A DNA stretch of 64,000 nt from Scybalousia_A sp963540815. GTDB taxonomy: Bacteria; Bacteroidota; Bacteroidia; Bacteroidales; P3. The translations under genes and the position numbers were made by a program. Numbering within the stretch: position 1 is the first letter of the stretch; each line of letters starts with the position of its first letter. This document shows positions 1-8,005 of this stretch, in pieces. The stretch is taken from positions 10,392-74,391 of the forward strand of contig CAUTQY010000007.1 in NCBI GenBank assembly GCA_963540815.1, given 5' to 3'. Under the pieces are notes generated by a model, which was not told the DNA's origin, did no database searches, and saw only the letters and a list, made by a program, of their open reading frames with translations.

Positions 1-990
1 AACGAAGGTTGTGCTATTGGCTTGGCGGCAGGACATTATCTATCCACGGGCAAAATTCCGCTTGTGTATATGCAGAACTCCGGGCAAGGCAATGCCGTAA
101 ATCCTTTGGCATCCTTAACGGATAAAGAAGTTTATAATATTCCCATTTTATTATTGATAGGTTGGCGGGGAAAACCCGGCGTAAAAGATGAGCCACAACA
201 TAAAAAGCAAGGTAAGATAACTTTGTCTTTATTGGAGACTATGGGTATAGAATACGCAATTTTGAGTAAGGAAGAAAGTATCGCCGAGCAACAAATAAAC
301 ATTGCTCTGGAATATATGAACAAAACAAAGCAAGAATACGCCCTTATTGTAGAAAAAGACACTTTTGAACCATATCAATTAGAAAAGGCGGAAGACAATA
401 ACAATTTTTCCTTAACAAGAGAAGAGGCTATTCAACAAGTAGCGGATAGTTTTGACGAAAAAGATGTTGTTGTCTCCACAACGGGAATGATTTCAAGAGA
501 ACTGTTTGAATATCGCACTCAAAAGGGTTTATCACATGAAAGAGATTTCCTTACTGTCGGTTCTATGGGACATGCATCCTCGATTGCTTTGGGTATTGCC
601 TTAGAAAAAACGGATAGAAAGATTTATTGCTTTGACGGAGACGGTGCTTTGATAATGCACATGGGTTCGTTGGCAGTGATAGGTTCGTTAAAACCAAATA
701 ATTACGTACATGTTTTGTTCAATAACGGGGCGCACGATTCGGTAGGCGGACAACCTACAGTTGCTTTGAAAGCAGATTTGCCGTCTGTTGCCAAATCTCT
801 TGGTTATAAAACTGTTTTGAGTGTGGATAACAAAGAGGATTTAACAACAGCCCTGAAAGATATTAAAGACTTGCAAGGACCGATATTTTTACAGATATGC
901 GTAAAGAAAGGTAACCGCAAAGATTTGGGCAGACCGACTACATCACCTATTGAGAACAAAGAGGTATTCATTAAATTCTTACAAAAATAA
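1..990 (+). CDS. aepY: Phosphonopyruvate decarboxylase, 5' end cut off by the window
   Basis: Thiamine-diphosphate-dependent enzyme converting 3-phosphonopyruvate to phosphonoacetaldehyde, the step that makes C-P bond formation irreversible in phosphonate biosynthesis. The frame is open from base 1 (NEGCAIGLAAGH..., the cofactor-contacting Glu region of the Pyr domain), so the N-terminus lies outside the window; a TTG at 22 is not a real start. The PP domain has the ThDP/Mg motif GDG at about 620-660, followed some 25 residues later by NNGAHDSVGGQPT, which is typical of this enzyme rather than of sulfopyruvate decarboxylase or acetolactate synthase. The dehydrogenase gene follows after 2 bases. 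A PEP mutase gene would be expected just upstream. Family assignment is confident; the exact product of the pathway is inferred from the next gene. Confidence 0.9.
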   Translation, partial: NEGCAIGLAAGHYLSTGKIPLVYMQNSGQGNAVNPLASLTDKEVYNIPILLLIGWRGKPGVKDEPQHKKQGKITLSLLETMGIEYAILSKEESIAEQQINIALEYMNKTKQEYALIVEKDTFEPYQLEKAEDNNNFSLTREEAIQQVADSFDEKDVVVSTTGMISRELFEYRTQKGLSHERDFLTVGSMGHASSIALGIALEKTDRKIYCFDGDGALIMHMGSLAVIGSLKPNNYVHVLFNNGAHDSVGGQPTVALKADLPSVAKSLGYKTVLSVDNKEDLTTALKDIKDLQGPIFLQICVKKGNRKDLGRPTTSPIENKEVFIKFLQK

Positions 991-992
991 GT

Positions 993-2150
993 ATGTTGCA
1001 ACAAATCTTTTTCGGCAAAGAGGCTATTGCTTTCTTAAAAGCAGAGATAGATAAAATTAAACCGTCAGATATTTTAATTGTTGCCGGTGAACATTCTTAT
1101 AATCTGTGTGGAGCGAAGGCAATAATGGGAGAGCAGTTATCACAATACGGATTAAATTTCTTTACGGACTTTGAAACCAATCCCAAATGGGAAGATGTTG
1201 TTAAAGGGGTAAGGATTATTGAGAATATAAAACCGCAAGTAATTATTGCCGTTGGGGGCGGAAGTGCAATAGATATGGCAAAATTGATACGTTTCTTTTA
1301 TTCTTATCAGGGAGAGCCGACAGACAAAGAATTTATAAAACAAAAGGAATTAATTCCCTTGTTTGGTTTGCCTACAACTGCAGGTACGGGAAGCGAGGCA
1401 ACACGTTTTGCGGTCTGTTATGTAGATAAAGTAAAGTATTCCGTTGAACACGAGGACATTTTGCCTGATTATGCTTTGATATACCCTCCCTTCACTTACA
1501 ATAATCCCAAATACCTTACTGCTTGCACTGTCTTTGATGCATTTAGTCAGAGTGTTGAAAGTTTTTGGAGTGTCAATGCAACAAAAGAATCGGAAAAATA
1601 TTCAAAGGAAGCAATAAATTTGTTGTGGAAGAATATGATAACGGTCGTTAATCAACCGACAGAAAAGATAAGGGACGAAGTTGCACAAGGCTCTTGTTTG
1701 TCCGGCAAGGCTATAAATATAGCAAAAACCACTGCACCGCACGCTTTTTCCTATCAATTTACTTCCAAATTGGGTTATCCTCACGGACACGCTGTGGCTT
1801 TGACTTTTCCTTTCTTTTTTGATTTAAATCTCAATGCCCGACAAGACCAACTAAGAGACAATATTGATAAAGAAAGATACAAAGAGAAAATAAACACTTT
1901 GAGAACACTGCTTAATATTGAGAAAGGCAAAGAAAAACAAACAATGCTAAACTTAATAAAAGCAATGGGTTTACAATATGTTAAGAATAAGGAAAACATA
2001 ACTAACATAGAGGAGATGTTGTTTAATGTAAACTTTCAGCGTTTGAACAACAACCCTGTAATAATAGACAAACAAATAACTTCCTCCCTGGCGGAATATC
2101 TAAAATCCTTGCAATGGAAACATAAAAAACGGATACTTGTTGATGGATAA
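993..2150 (+). CDS. Iron-containing alcohol dehydrogenase, probable phosphonoacetaldehyde reductase
   Basis: 385-residue group III (Fe-type) alcohol dehydrogenase. The nucleotide loop GGGSAIDMAK (about residues 87-96), the TTAGTGSEATRF segment and the metal-site region SKLGYPHGHAVAL are all present. Coming directly after phosphonopyruvate decarboxylase, it most likely reduces phosphonoacetaldehyde to 2-hydroxyethylphosphonate, as PhpC-type enzymes do. The first metal-site motif reads DAFSQSVES, with Gln where fucose/butanol dehydrogenases have His; this may be a subfamily trait. It is translationally coupled to the flippase, whose ATG at 2143 overlaps its last 8 bases. Family is certain; the substrate is inferred from context, and an unrelated aldehyde is possible. 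Confidence 0.8.
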   Translation: MLQQIFFGKEAIAFLKAEIDKIKPSDILIVAGEHSYNLCGAKAIMGEQLSQYGLNFFTDFETNPKWEDVVKGVRIIENIKPQVIIAVGGGSAIDMAKLIRFFYSYQGEPTDKEFIKQKELIPLFGLPTTAGTGSEATRFAVCYVDKVKYSVEHEDILPDYALIYPPFTYNNPKYLTACTVFDAFSQSVESFWSVNATKESEKYSKEAINLLWKNMITVVNQPTEKIRDEVAQGSCLSGKAINIAKTTAPHAFSYQFTSKLGYPHGHAVALTFPFFFDLNLNARQDQLRDNIDKERYKEKINTLRTLLNIEKGKEKQTMLNLIKAMGLQYVKNKENITNIEEMLFNVNFQRLNNNPVIIDKQITSSLAEYLKSLQWKHKKRILVDG

Positions 2151-3654
2151 CAATCGAACCAATACTCAAAAAGTTATAAAGGGAATATCTTCTCAAACAA
2201 TAGTTACTGTTGTTCTTGGGATTGTCGGAGTCTTGTCATTTTCAATAATGTCAAGATTGCTTTCGCAACAAGATTTCGGTTATTATGCTTCTATTGTTGC
2301 CATATCTACCGTTTTTTCCGCTTTTGCCGAAAGTGGAATAGGTTCCGCCCTTATACAGAAAAAGGAATTAAACAGTGCTTATATCAACGATGCCTTTACA
2401 TTAAGTTTGTTTTTCGGTCTTTTTGCTTCTATGCTTTTGTTTTCTTTGTCCGGAATATTAGCGGAGTATATTGCGGATAAAAGCATGAAAGTTCCCTTAA
2501 TGATATTTTCAAGTACTTTGTTTTGTAATTGTGTAACTTCCATAAACACAAGTTTAATGCAAAGAAGATTGCAATTTTTCCGTATAGGACTAATACAACT
2601 TATATCTTTGGTAGTCACTACTATTGTCGCTGTAATATTAGCGTTGAAAGGTTTTGGATACTACGCAATATTAACAAAAGCGGTTCTATCATCCTTTTTG
2701 ACGCTTATAATTTCATATTTTGCTGTAAATGTAAAGTACAGATTGTCCTTTAATCTGTCTCAATATAAGAAAATATTCGGTTTTAGTGGTTGGTTGATGG
2801 CAAGTGCTTTTTTTAGGTTATTATCCAGTCAAATGGATAGATTGTTAATGACAAGACTATTTTCAATAAAAGCTCTTGGTTTATACACGAGGCCCAAAGA
2901 ATTTATAAGTTCTTTTACTTATCCTTTATTTGATATTTTTGACAAGGCGATGTTTCCCGTCTTATCTTCCATTCAAGATGAAAAACAGAAATTACAACAT
3001 TCTTTTTACTATGCTTTATATTTTATGAATATAGTCGGCCTGTTGGCAACGTTCTTTTTATTGTTTAACAGCGAACTAATCATAAGAATATTTTTGGGAG
3101 AAAAATGGTTGAACGTTAATATATTGTTTCTTGTAATATCTATTCTTCCAATAGAGTATGTCAATGGAAAAATAGGAGATATATTTTTGCGTTCCTTAGC
3201 CTTAACGAGACAGCAATTTAATCTTAGAGTTTTACAAGCAATAGCAAGTGTTATATTTATCATAATCGGTGCAAGATGGGGGCTTGTTTCTTTGGCAATA
3301 TCTTCCATATTGGCATATATGTTATTAACAATGACTAAGATATTTTATTTATCCGTCAAAATAGATGTCCCTATTAGCAAAACTATAATAATTATTGCCA
3401 AATCTTTTAAAGTCAGTCTCTTCATTGTTCCAATTCTAGTAGTTTGTTTTTTGTTTATTCCGAATGATATTGCAGGGAATCTAATAAAGTTAGGTGTTTT
3501 TGTATTATCTATAGTACTCATATTTATCGTTTTCCCATCCTCAGTTGGAAAGGTGTATAAACAAGAAGCGTATAATAAGATAATGGGTTATATTAAACAT
3601 AAAATTTTTAAAACTTTTCTTATGGCAATTGAAAAAAAATACAAAAATAGATAG
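2143..3654 (+). CDS. Wzx-type polysaccharide flippase (MOP superfamily)
   Basis: About 503-residue integral membrane protein of the lipopolysaccharide/teichuronic-acid exporter family, with roughly 12-14 hydrophobic segments. The N-terminal block (GIVGVLSFSIMSRLLSQQDFGYYA) is the typical Wzx/TuaB opening: a membrane segment followed by SRLL...DFGxYA. It would flip undecaprenyl-linked repeat units across the inner membrane. I chose the ATG at 2143 (MDNNRTN) over the in-frame TTGs at 2137 and 2140. It overlaps the dehydrogenase gene by 8 bases, so it belongs to the same operon. A second flippase lies at 12038, so one of the two may serve a different glycan. Confidence 0.88.
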   Translation: MDNNRTNTQKVIKGISSQTIVTVVLGIVGVLSFSIMSRLLSQQDFGYYASIVAISTVFSAFAESGIGSALIQKKELNSAYINDAFTLSLFFGLFASMLLFSLSGILAEYIADKSMKVPLMIFSSTLFCNCVTSINTSLMQRRLQFFRIGLIQLISLVVTTIVAVILALKGFGYYAILTKAVLSSFLTLIISYFAVNVKYRLSFNLSQYKKIFGFSGWLMASAFFRLLSSQMDRLLMTRLFSIKALGLYTRPKEFISSFTYPLFDIFDKAMFPVLSSIQDEKQKLQHSFYYALYFMNIVGLLATFFLLFNSELIIRIFLGEKWLNVNILFLVISILPIEYVNGKIGDIFLRSLALTRQQFNLRVLQAIASVIFIIIGARWGLVSLAISSILAYMLLTMTKIFYLSVKIDVPISKTIIIIAKSFKVSLFIVPILVVCFLFIPNDIAGNLIKLGVFVLSIVLIFIVFPSSVGKVYKQEAYNKIMGYIKHKIFKTFLMAIEKKYKNR

Positions 3655-3701
3655 AAATTCATTGCAAAAACTTATTAAGTTAAATAATAAAATAAATAAT
3701 C

Positions 3702-4418
3702 ATGGATATTTTTTCAGTAATTGGAAACATACTACCGGTAAAAGTAAAAAGCCGTATTAAGAAAATATTTAAAAAGGCATACGCAAAACGAAAAGAAAAG
3801 CTTATAGACAAACGTAGAAAACATTATCATCAATATGCTTTGGAGGCTCTGACGAAGTTTGACGAGTGTATGAGAAAGAACGGTTTTAAATACACTTTGG
3901 CTTATGGTACATTACTTGGCGCTATAAGAGAACACGGATTTATAAAACATGATTTGGATATGGATACATGGATGTTTATAGAAGATGACAACGAGAATAT
4001 TGTACCTGAGTTGAAGAAGTACGGTTTTAATCTTTTGTATCACTATTCCGTGGATAACGATAAATACGGCAAGGAATATACTTTTGATTATAAAGGCTGT
4101 CATGTTGATATTTTCTTTATCTATCCTCCTGTGGATAAATTACCGTATTGTACCGATTATGTTTGGTCGGAAGGAATGAGAAAACATGAAAGGCTACCTC
4201 GCAGATTGGAGTTGCCTATTTCAAAAGAAATAAGACTTGAGATGTTCGAAGACTTGATGTTGCCCATACCTGCTAATGCCGAACAATTATGTGAGTTTAG
4301 GTACGGGAAAGATTATATGACTCCAAATCCCCAATGGGATTGTATTGAAGAGGCTAAAGACGTGGTAGATTGGCCTGAAATGATTTCCAAAACAACACAT
4401 ACGGAATATTCCATATAA
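3702..4418 (+). CDS. LicD family phosphotransferase
   Basis: 238 residues. Basic N-terminal tail, then the LicD/fukutin nucleotidyltransferase-fold signature: YTLAYGTLLGAIREHGFIKHD followed by acidic D-L-D-M-D (about residues 63-90). LicD proteins move phosphocholine from CDP-choline onto sugars. In a locus with phosphonate-forming enzymes this protein is a reasonable candidate for attaching a phosphonate (via a CMP- or CDP-activated form) to the repeat unit. That substrate is an inference; no nucleotidyltransferase for activating the phosphonate is visible here. It starts 47 bases after the flippase and lies in the same run of genes. Confidence 0.82.
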   Translation: MDIFSVIGNILPVKVKSRIKKIFKKAYAKRKEKLIDKRRKHYHQYALEALTKFDECMRKNGFKYTLAYGTLLGAIREHGFIKHDLDMDTWMFIEDDNENIVPELKKYGFNLLYHYSVDNDKYGKEYTFDYKGCHVDIFFIYPPVDKLPYCTDYVWSEGMRKHERLPRRLELPISKEIRLEMFEDLMLPIPANAEQLCEFRYGKDYMTPNPQWDCIEEAKDVVDWPEMISKTTHTEYSI

Positions 4419-4481
4419 GTTTAATAAGGTAAAAAACATATTTACTTGGACTTATCTTGAATCTATAATTATTTAAGACAA

Positions 4482-5588
4482 ATGAATACCACAAACAAAG
4501 AAAGTTTGCTCATTGTTGCAGTTAATATTCATATTGTGGGAGGCGCAGAGAGAGTTGCATGCAACATGGCAAATCATTACTGCAATAAGGGTTGGAGAAT
4601 AGGAATATTATCATTTAATACCAAACAGGACAGTGTCATATTCAATTTATCCGATCAGGTGATGCGACATTATTTAAATGTAACCACTTCAAACAAATTG
4701 CTTCAAAAAGTGCAAGTGTTTTTTCGCTTGAAAAATTTTTTAAAAAAGAATAGATACACTTATGTTATGGGCATCGGTTCTTTCTCCAGCACGATGTTGG
4801 GCTTTTGTGCAAAAGAAAAAAACGGAGCATACTTTATAGGAACAGAACATTCGCATTATTACAATGCACCAAAAATATGGAATTATTTAAGAAAATATTC
4901 CTACTCAAAATTGGAAGCCATTACGGTTTTGACAAATAACGATTATCCGATACTAAAAGAAATAAACAAGAATACTTTCGTTATACCGAACGCTCTTATA
5001 CAAATGCCGGAAATATACACAACAAATAAAGAACATAGATTTTTGGCAATAGGAAGAATAGATGGTGGAAAACAGTTTTCCCAAATGATAGAAGTGTTCA
5101 ATGAGTTTGTTAAAAAGAATGACGATTGGACTTTGTCCGTAGTTGGAGATGGTGTTTTGAGAGAGGCATTGGAGGAACAAGTAAAAAGATGCGGATTGGA
5201 GAAAAAAGTGGAAATAAAGCATTTTACCAATGAAGTTGAAAAGGAATATTTATCGTCCTCCGTGCTTTTGTCCACATCAAAATTTGAAGGTTTGCCAATG
5301 ACAATGATAGAAGCTCAATCATATGGTTTGCCTATTATTTCCTATGATTGCAAAACAGGTCCTGCGGATATAATTATTGACTCTCAAAACGGTTTTCTTA
5401 TAAAAACAAATGACGCTCAGACGATGTTGAAAAAGATGTTGTTACTTGCCGATAATGAAGACTTACGTTTAAGAATGAGCGAGAACGCAATAAAAGATTC
5501 TTATCGTTTTTCTCCTGAGGCTATTTATAAAAAATGGGATACGCTGTTTGGTTTGTTAAAAAATAATAAAACATCATTTGACAGATAA
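4482..5588 (+). CDS. Glycosyltransferase family 4
   Basis: 368-residue GT-B glycosyltransferase. The N-terminal acceptor domain opens with VAVNIHIVGGAERVACNMA, the usual GGAE loop; the C-terminal donor domain has the family 4 motif STSKFEGLPMTMIEAQSYGLPII, with the two Glu of the EX7E motif near residue 275. It transfers an NDP-sugar, probably with retention of configuration, to the growing lipid-linked repeat unit on the cytoplasmic face. A 63-base gap separates it from LicD. The sugar cannot be read from sequence. Confidence 0.88.
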   Translation: MNTTNKESLLIVAVNIHIVGGAERVACNMANHYCNKGWRIGILSFNTKQDSVIFNLSDQVMRHYLNVTTSNKLLQKVQVFFRLKNFLKKNRYTYVMGIGSFSSTMLGFCAKEKNGAYFIGTEHSHYYNAPKIWNYLRKYSYSKLEAITVLTNNDYPILKEINKNTFVIPNALIQMPEIYTTNKEHRFLAIGRIDGGKQFSQMIEVFNEFVKKNDDWTLSVVGDGVLREALEEQVKRCGLEKKVEIKHFTNEVEKEYLSSSVLLSTSKFEGLPMTMIEAQSYGLPIISYDCKTGPADIIIDSQNGFLIKTNDAQTMLKKMLLLADNEDLRLRMSENAIKDSYRFSPEAIYKKWDTLFGLLKNNKTSFDR

Positions 5589-5594
5589 AATCGT

Positions 5595-6854
5595 ATGATA
5601 GCAATACAAGGTATTAGAAAAAAAAATGTTTCAATTTTTATTGCCGTAACCTTATTCCTATTGTTCCCAGTAGCAAGCTTGCCTTTTATATTGTATGGCA
5701 TATATAATAGGGAGAAAGTCGCTTATGTGTTATTTTGTCTGTTTATGGGACTTATAGGTTTTTTGTATTCGCCATTCGGAGATTTGTATCGTTACCATTT
5801 AATGTTTGAATCCATAAAACACATGAGTCTGGTTGGAATATTCAATAAATATAATGCACAAGAGACTGCGGATTATGTATTGCCGCTCATAACTTGGTGT
5901 GTAGGACAATTCGGATTACCTGTGGATTGGGTTAGGTTTTTGTTTAATGCTTTGGGGTTTGGTATAGTCTGCTCTATGCATAACACTCTATGCTCTTATA
6001 ATACTTACAACAATAGAACTAATAATTTCTTTTGTTTTCTTTCTCTATGGTTTGTTACCGGTGCTGTATACATGTTATACCGTTGGGGGTTTGCGGTAAA
6101 TTTATTTGTATGGGCCGTTTGCATAATAGAGATAAAACACAAAAAAACAGGGTGGTTTGTTATCGCTCTCGCCGGTCTTTGTCACTCGGCATTGTGGTTT
6201 ATCATCATTATCTATTTGATTTACAGAATAAGAAAATATGTTTTTTCAAAAACGGTTTTAATCGTATTTTTTATAATTACTCTATTTGCCTCGATGTCTT
6301 TCGTTGCACAATTGTTCGAAAATTTTGATATTTTGGGTATTTATGATAGATTTATTATATATGTTTCGGAAGGTGCCTATTGGAATAGCGGATATTTGAA
6401 CGACCGCTCGGATAGAAAAATTATTTACGATAACATAAGTAATATCCCTATATATATAGCTTGGATACTTATTATTTTAGACGGCAAAAAATCTCAACCA
6501 ATCAAATGGGTAATACATATGATGTGTTTTGTGCTTGTGATTATTGCGGGTTTTCCCAATTTAACATTGAGAATTACGGCAATATTTTCCAAGTTATTTG
6601 TAGTATACTTCTTTTATAATACGTTATTCATTAATTTTTATAGTAAAAAAAGAGCAGTATTTACTTTGATTTTGGCTATTTCTTTCATGTCAAATATATA
6701 TGGCACACAAAAGAGAAGTTTTATTTGGGGTAATACTGGTAAGATATTTTATTCGTCTCTATATCAAATAGTTTCTTCTCCTTACGGAGATAGTTGGATG
6801 TTCGAGAATATTAATAACATAGGCGATTGGCAAAAAACGTTGAATAATAATTAA
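5595..6854 (+). CDS. EpsG family membrane protein, probable polysaccharide polymerase (Wzy role)
   Basis: 419 residues with about ten hydrophobic segments and a central FGLPVDWVRFLFNALGFG block that resembles the EpsG family (EpsG occupies the polymerase slot in exopolysaccharide operons). It sits 6 bases after one GT4 gene and 7 bases before the next, in a locus that already has a flippase, so it is the best candidate for polymerising the flipped repeat units in the periplasm. Wzy proteins diverge too much for a function call from sequence alone. Confidence 0.75.
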   Translation: MIAIQGIRKKNVSIFIAVTLFLLFPVASLPFILYGIYNREKVAYVLFCLFMGLIGFLYSPFGDLYRYHLMFESIKHMSLVGIFNKYNAQETADYVLPLITWCVGQFGLPVDWVRFLFNALGFGIVCSMHNTLCSYNTYNNRTNNFFCFLSLWFVTGAVYMLYRWGFAVNLFVWAVCIIEIKHKKTGWFVIALAGLCHSALWFIIIIYLIYRIRKYVFSKTVLIVFFIITLFASMSFVAQLFENFDILGIYDRFIIYVSEGAYWNSGYLNDRSDRKIIYDNISNIPIYIAWILIILDGKKSQPIKWVIHMMCFVLVIIAGFPNLTLRITAIFSKLFVVYFFYNTLFINFYSKKRAVFTLILAISFMSNIYGTQKRSFIWGNTGKIFYSSLYQIVSSPYGDSWMFENINNIGDWQKTLNNN

Positions 6855-6861
6855 ATTTATT

Positions 6862-7899
6862 ATGAAAATTGCACAAATAGTACCATCTTTGCAACAAGTA
6901 GGTCCTGTGATTGTTGCAAATGATTTAAGTAATCTTTTAGTTCGGCAAGGGCATGAGGTCGTAGTTTATTACTTCGACGAAAAAAAGGAAAATGCTTTGC
7001 ATTTCCCGTGCCGAACTCAAAGGCTTAAAATTAAAGAAAAAATTGATTTTAATTCTTTTGATGTCATTCATACGCACGGCATTAGACCCGATTTTTACAT
7101 TTTTCTTCATAGAAAGAAAAATGACAAAGCAAAATTCGTAAGTACTATTCATTGTTTTATTTTTGATGATTTCAAAAGTACCTATAATCCTTTATTCGCA
7201 AAAATATTTGCACCCCTTTGGTTAAAAATTCTAAGAAAACCGGATGTAAGGGTTGTTTTAAGCAAACAAGCCTTGAAATACTATGAAAAATATTTTAAAG
7301 GTTTGAAAACCGTATCCATATACAATTCTAGGATAACAAATCATAGCATGACTCTTAACGAAAGTGAAAAGAAAGAGGTGCTATCATTTAAGGATAATAA
7401 AACACTTCTTGGCGTTAACGCTTTGTTAACGCCAAGAAAAGCCGTAGATGTAATCATTTCGGCTATGGCTTTTATTGAAGATGTTAAACTATTCATTTGC
7501 GGAGAGGGTAAAAGCAGGCAAGATTTGGAGCAGTTAGCAAAGGAAAAAGGTGTTGATGGTAGGGTTTACTTTGCAGGTTACAGAAAGGATGCTTACCGTT
7601 ACATACCTTATTATGATATTTATATGATGCCATCAAGGAGCGAAGGGTTCCCTTTGGCTTTATTGGAGGCAATGTCTTTGAAATGCAATGCTGTTGTTTC
7701 GGATATTCCTATTTTCAAAGAATTTTTTACCGACAAAGAAGTAACTTTCTTTCATTCGGACAATGCCAAAGATTGTGCAAGAGCAATAGAATATGCCATA
7801 TCAAATAATAAGGGAGAGAATGCCTATAAAAAGTATATGAACGAATACTCTCCCGAAATATTCATAAACAATTACTTAAAGGTCTATCAAAAGTTGTAA
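6862..7899 (+). CDS. Glycosyltransferase family 4
   Basis: 345-residue GT-B enzyme. The opening MKIAQIVPSLQQVGPVIVANDL is a Rossmann beta strand plus acceptor loop. The donor domain carries MMPSRSEGFPLALLEAMSLKCNAVVSDI, the EX7E signature region. It is the last gene of the uninterrupted polysaccharide run that starts at base 1; after its stop come a repeat copy and an accessory module. Its coding sequence holds a perfect 14-bp inverted repeat at 7406-7438 (listed separately). Donor and acceptor are unknown. Confidence 0.88.
   Translation: MKIAQIVPSLQQVGPVIVANDLSNLLVRQGHEVVVYYFDEKKENALHFPCRTQRLKIKEKIDFNSFDVIHTHGIRPDFYIFLHRKKNDKAKFVSTIHCFIFDDFKSTYNPLFAKIFAPLWLKILRKPDVRVVLSKQALKYYEKYFKGLKTVSIYNSRITNHSMTLNESEKKEVLSFKDNKTLLGVNALLTPRKAVDVIISAMAFIEDVKLFICGEGKSRQDLEQLAKEKGVDGRVYFAGYRKDAYRYIPYYDIYMMPSRSEGFPLALLEAMSLKCNAVVSDIPIFKEFFTDKEVTFFHSDNAKDCARAIEYAISNNKGENAYKKYMNEYSPEIFINNYLKVYQKL
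7406..7438. repeat. Perfect 14-bp inverted repeat inside a glycosyltransferase gene
   Basis: The arms are 7406-7419 (TTCTTGGCGTTAAC) and 7425-7438, separated by five bases. The palindrome encodes the LLGVNALLTPRK stretch at the start of the GT4 donor domain. In mRNA it would form a strong hairpin mid-gene. No T-run follows, so it is not a standard terminator. Confidence 0.9.
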
Positions 7900-7906
7900 G
7901 TCTTTT

Positions 7907-7933
7907 TCGGTTTTAATGTCTGTTTATTATAAG
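7907..7933 (+). repeat. 27-bp direct repeat, copy A (5' end of a GT2 gene)
   Basis: Begins TCGGTTTTAATG and ends TTATTATAAG. It is identical to copy B (9132-9158) and differs at one base from copy C (10061-10087), which is codons 4-12 of the intact GT2 gene at 10052. Copies A and C also share four T bases just upstream (TTTTTCGG). In the GT2 frame it reads FSVLMSVYYK and then leaves homology. It begins 8 bases after the GT4 stop codon and marks the left edge of the ATPase module. Confidence 0.9.
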
Positions 7934-7968
7934 TTCATAATGTTATGGTCCGTAAGGTTATGAACTTA
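7930..7968. repeat. Inverted repeat, 11-bp arms, at the left edge of the ATPase module
   Basis: The arms TAAGTTCATAA (7930-7940) and TTATGAACTTA (7958-7968) pair perfectly around a 17-base loop. The left arm starts inside copy A of the 27-bp repeat, where homology to the GT2 gene ends. It is followed by C and then A8 rather than a T-run, so it is a poor terminator for the + strand. Read on the other strand there is no T-run either. It could be a terminal repeat, an operator or an mRNA structure. Confidence 0.7.
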
Positions 7969-7981
7969 CAAAAAAAATGCT

Positions 7982-7989
7982 TAATTTTG
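7982..7989 (+). promoter_or_regulatory. -7 promoter box for the ATPase gene
   Basis: TAATTTTG matches the Bacteroidota -7 consensus TAnnTTTG and lies 16 bases before the ATPase ATG. No good TTTG is seen at -33. It would give the inserted gene its own promoter with a very short leader. Confidence 0.5.
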
Positions 7990-8005
7990 CGTAAAAATTA
8001 GTGAT

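Noticed and set aside
7930..7968. Terminator after the GT4 gene at 7899
   Set aside because: The stem is good but is followed by A-runs instead of T on the + strand.
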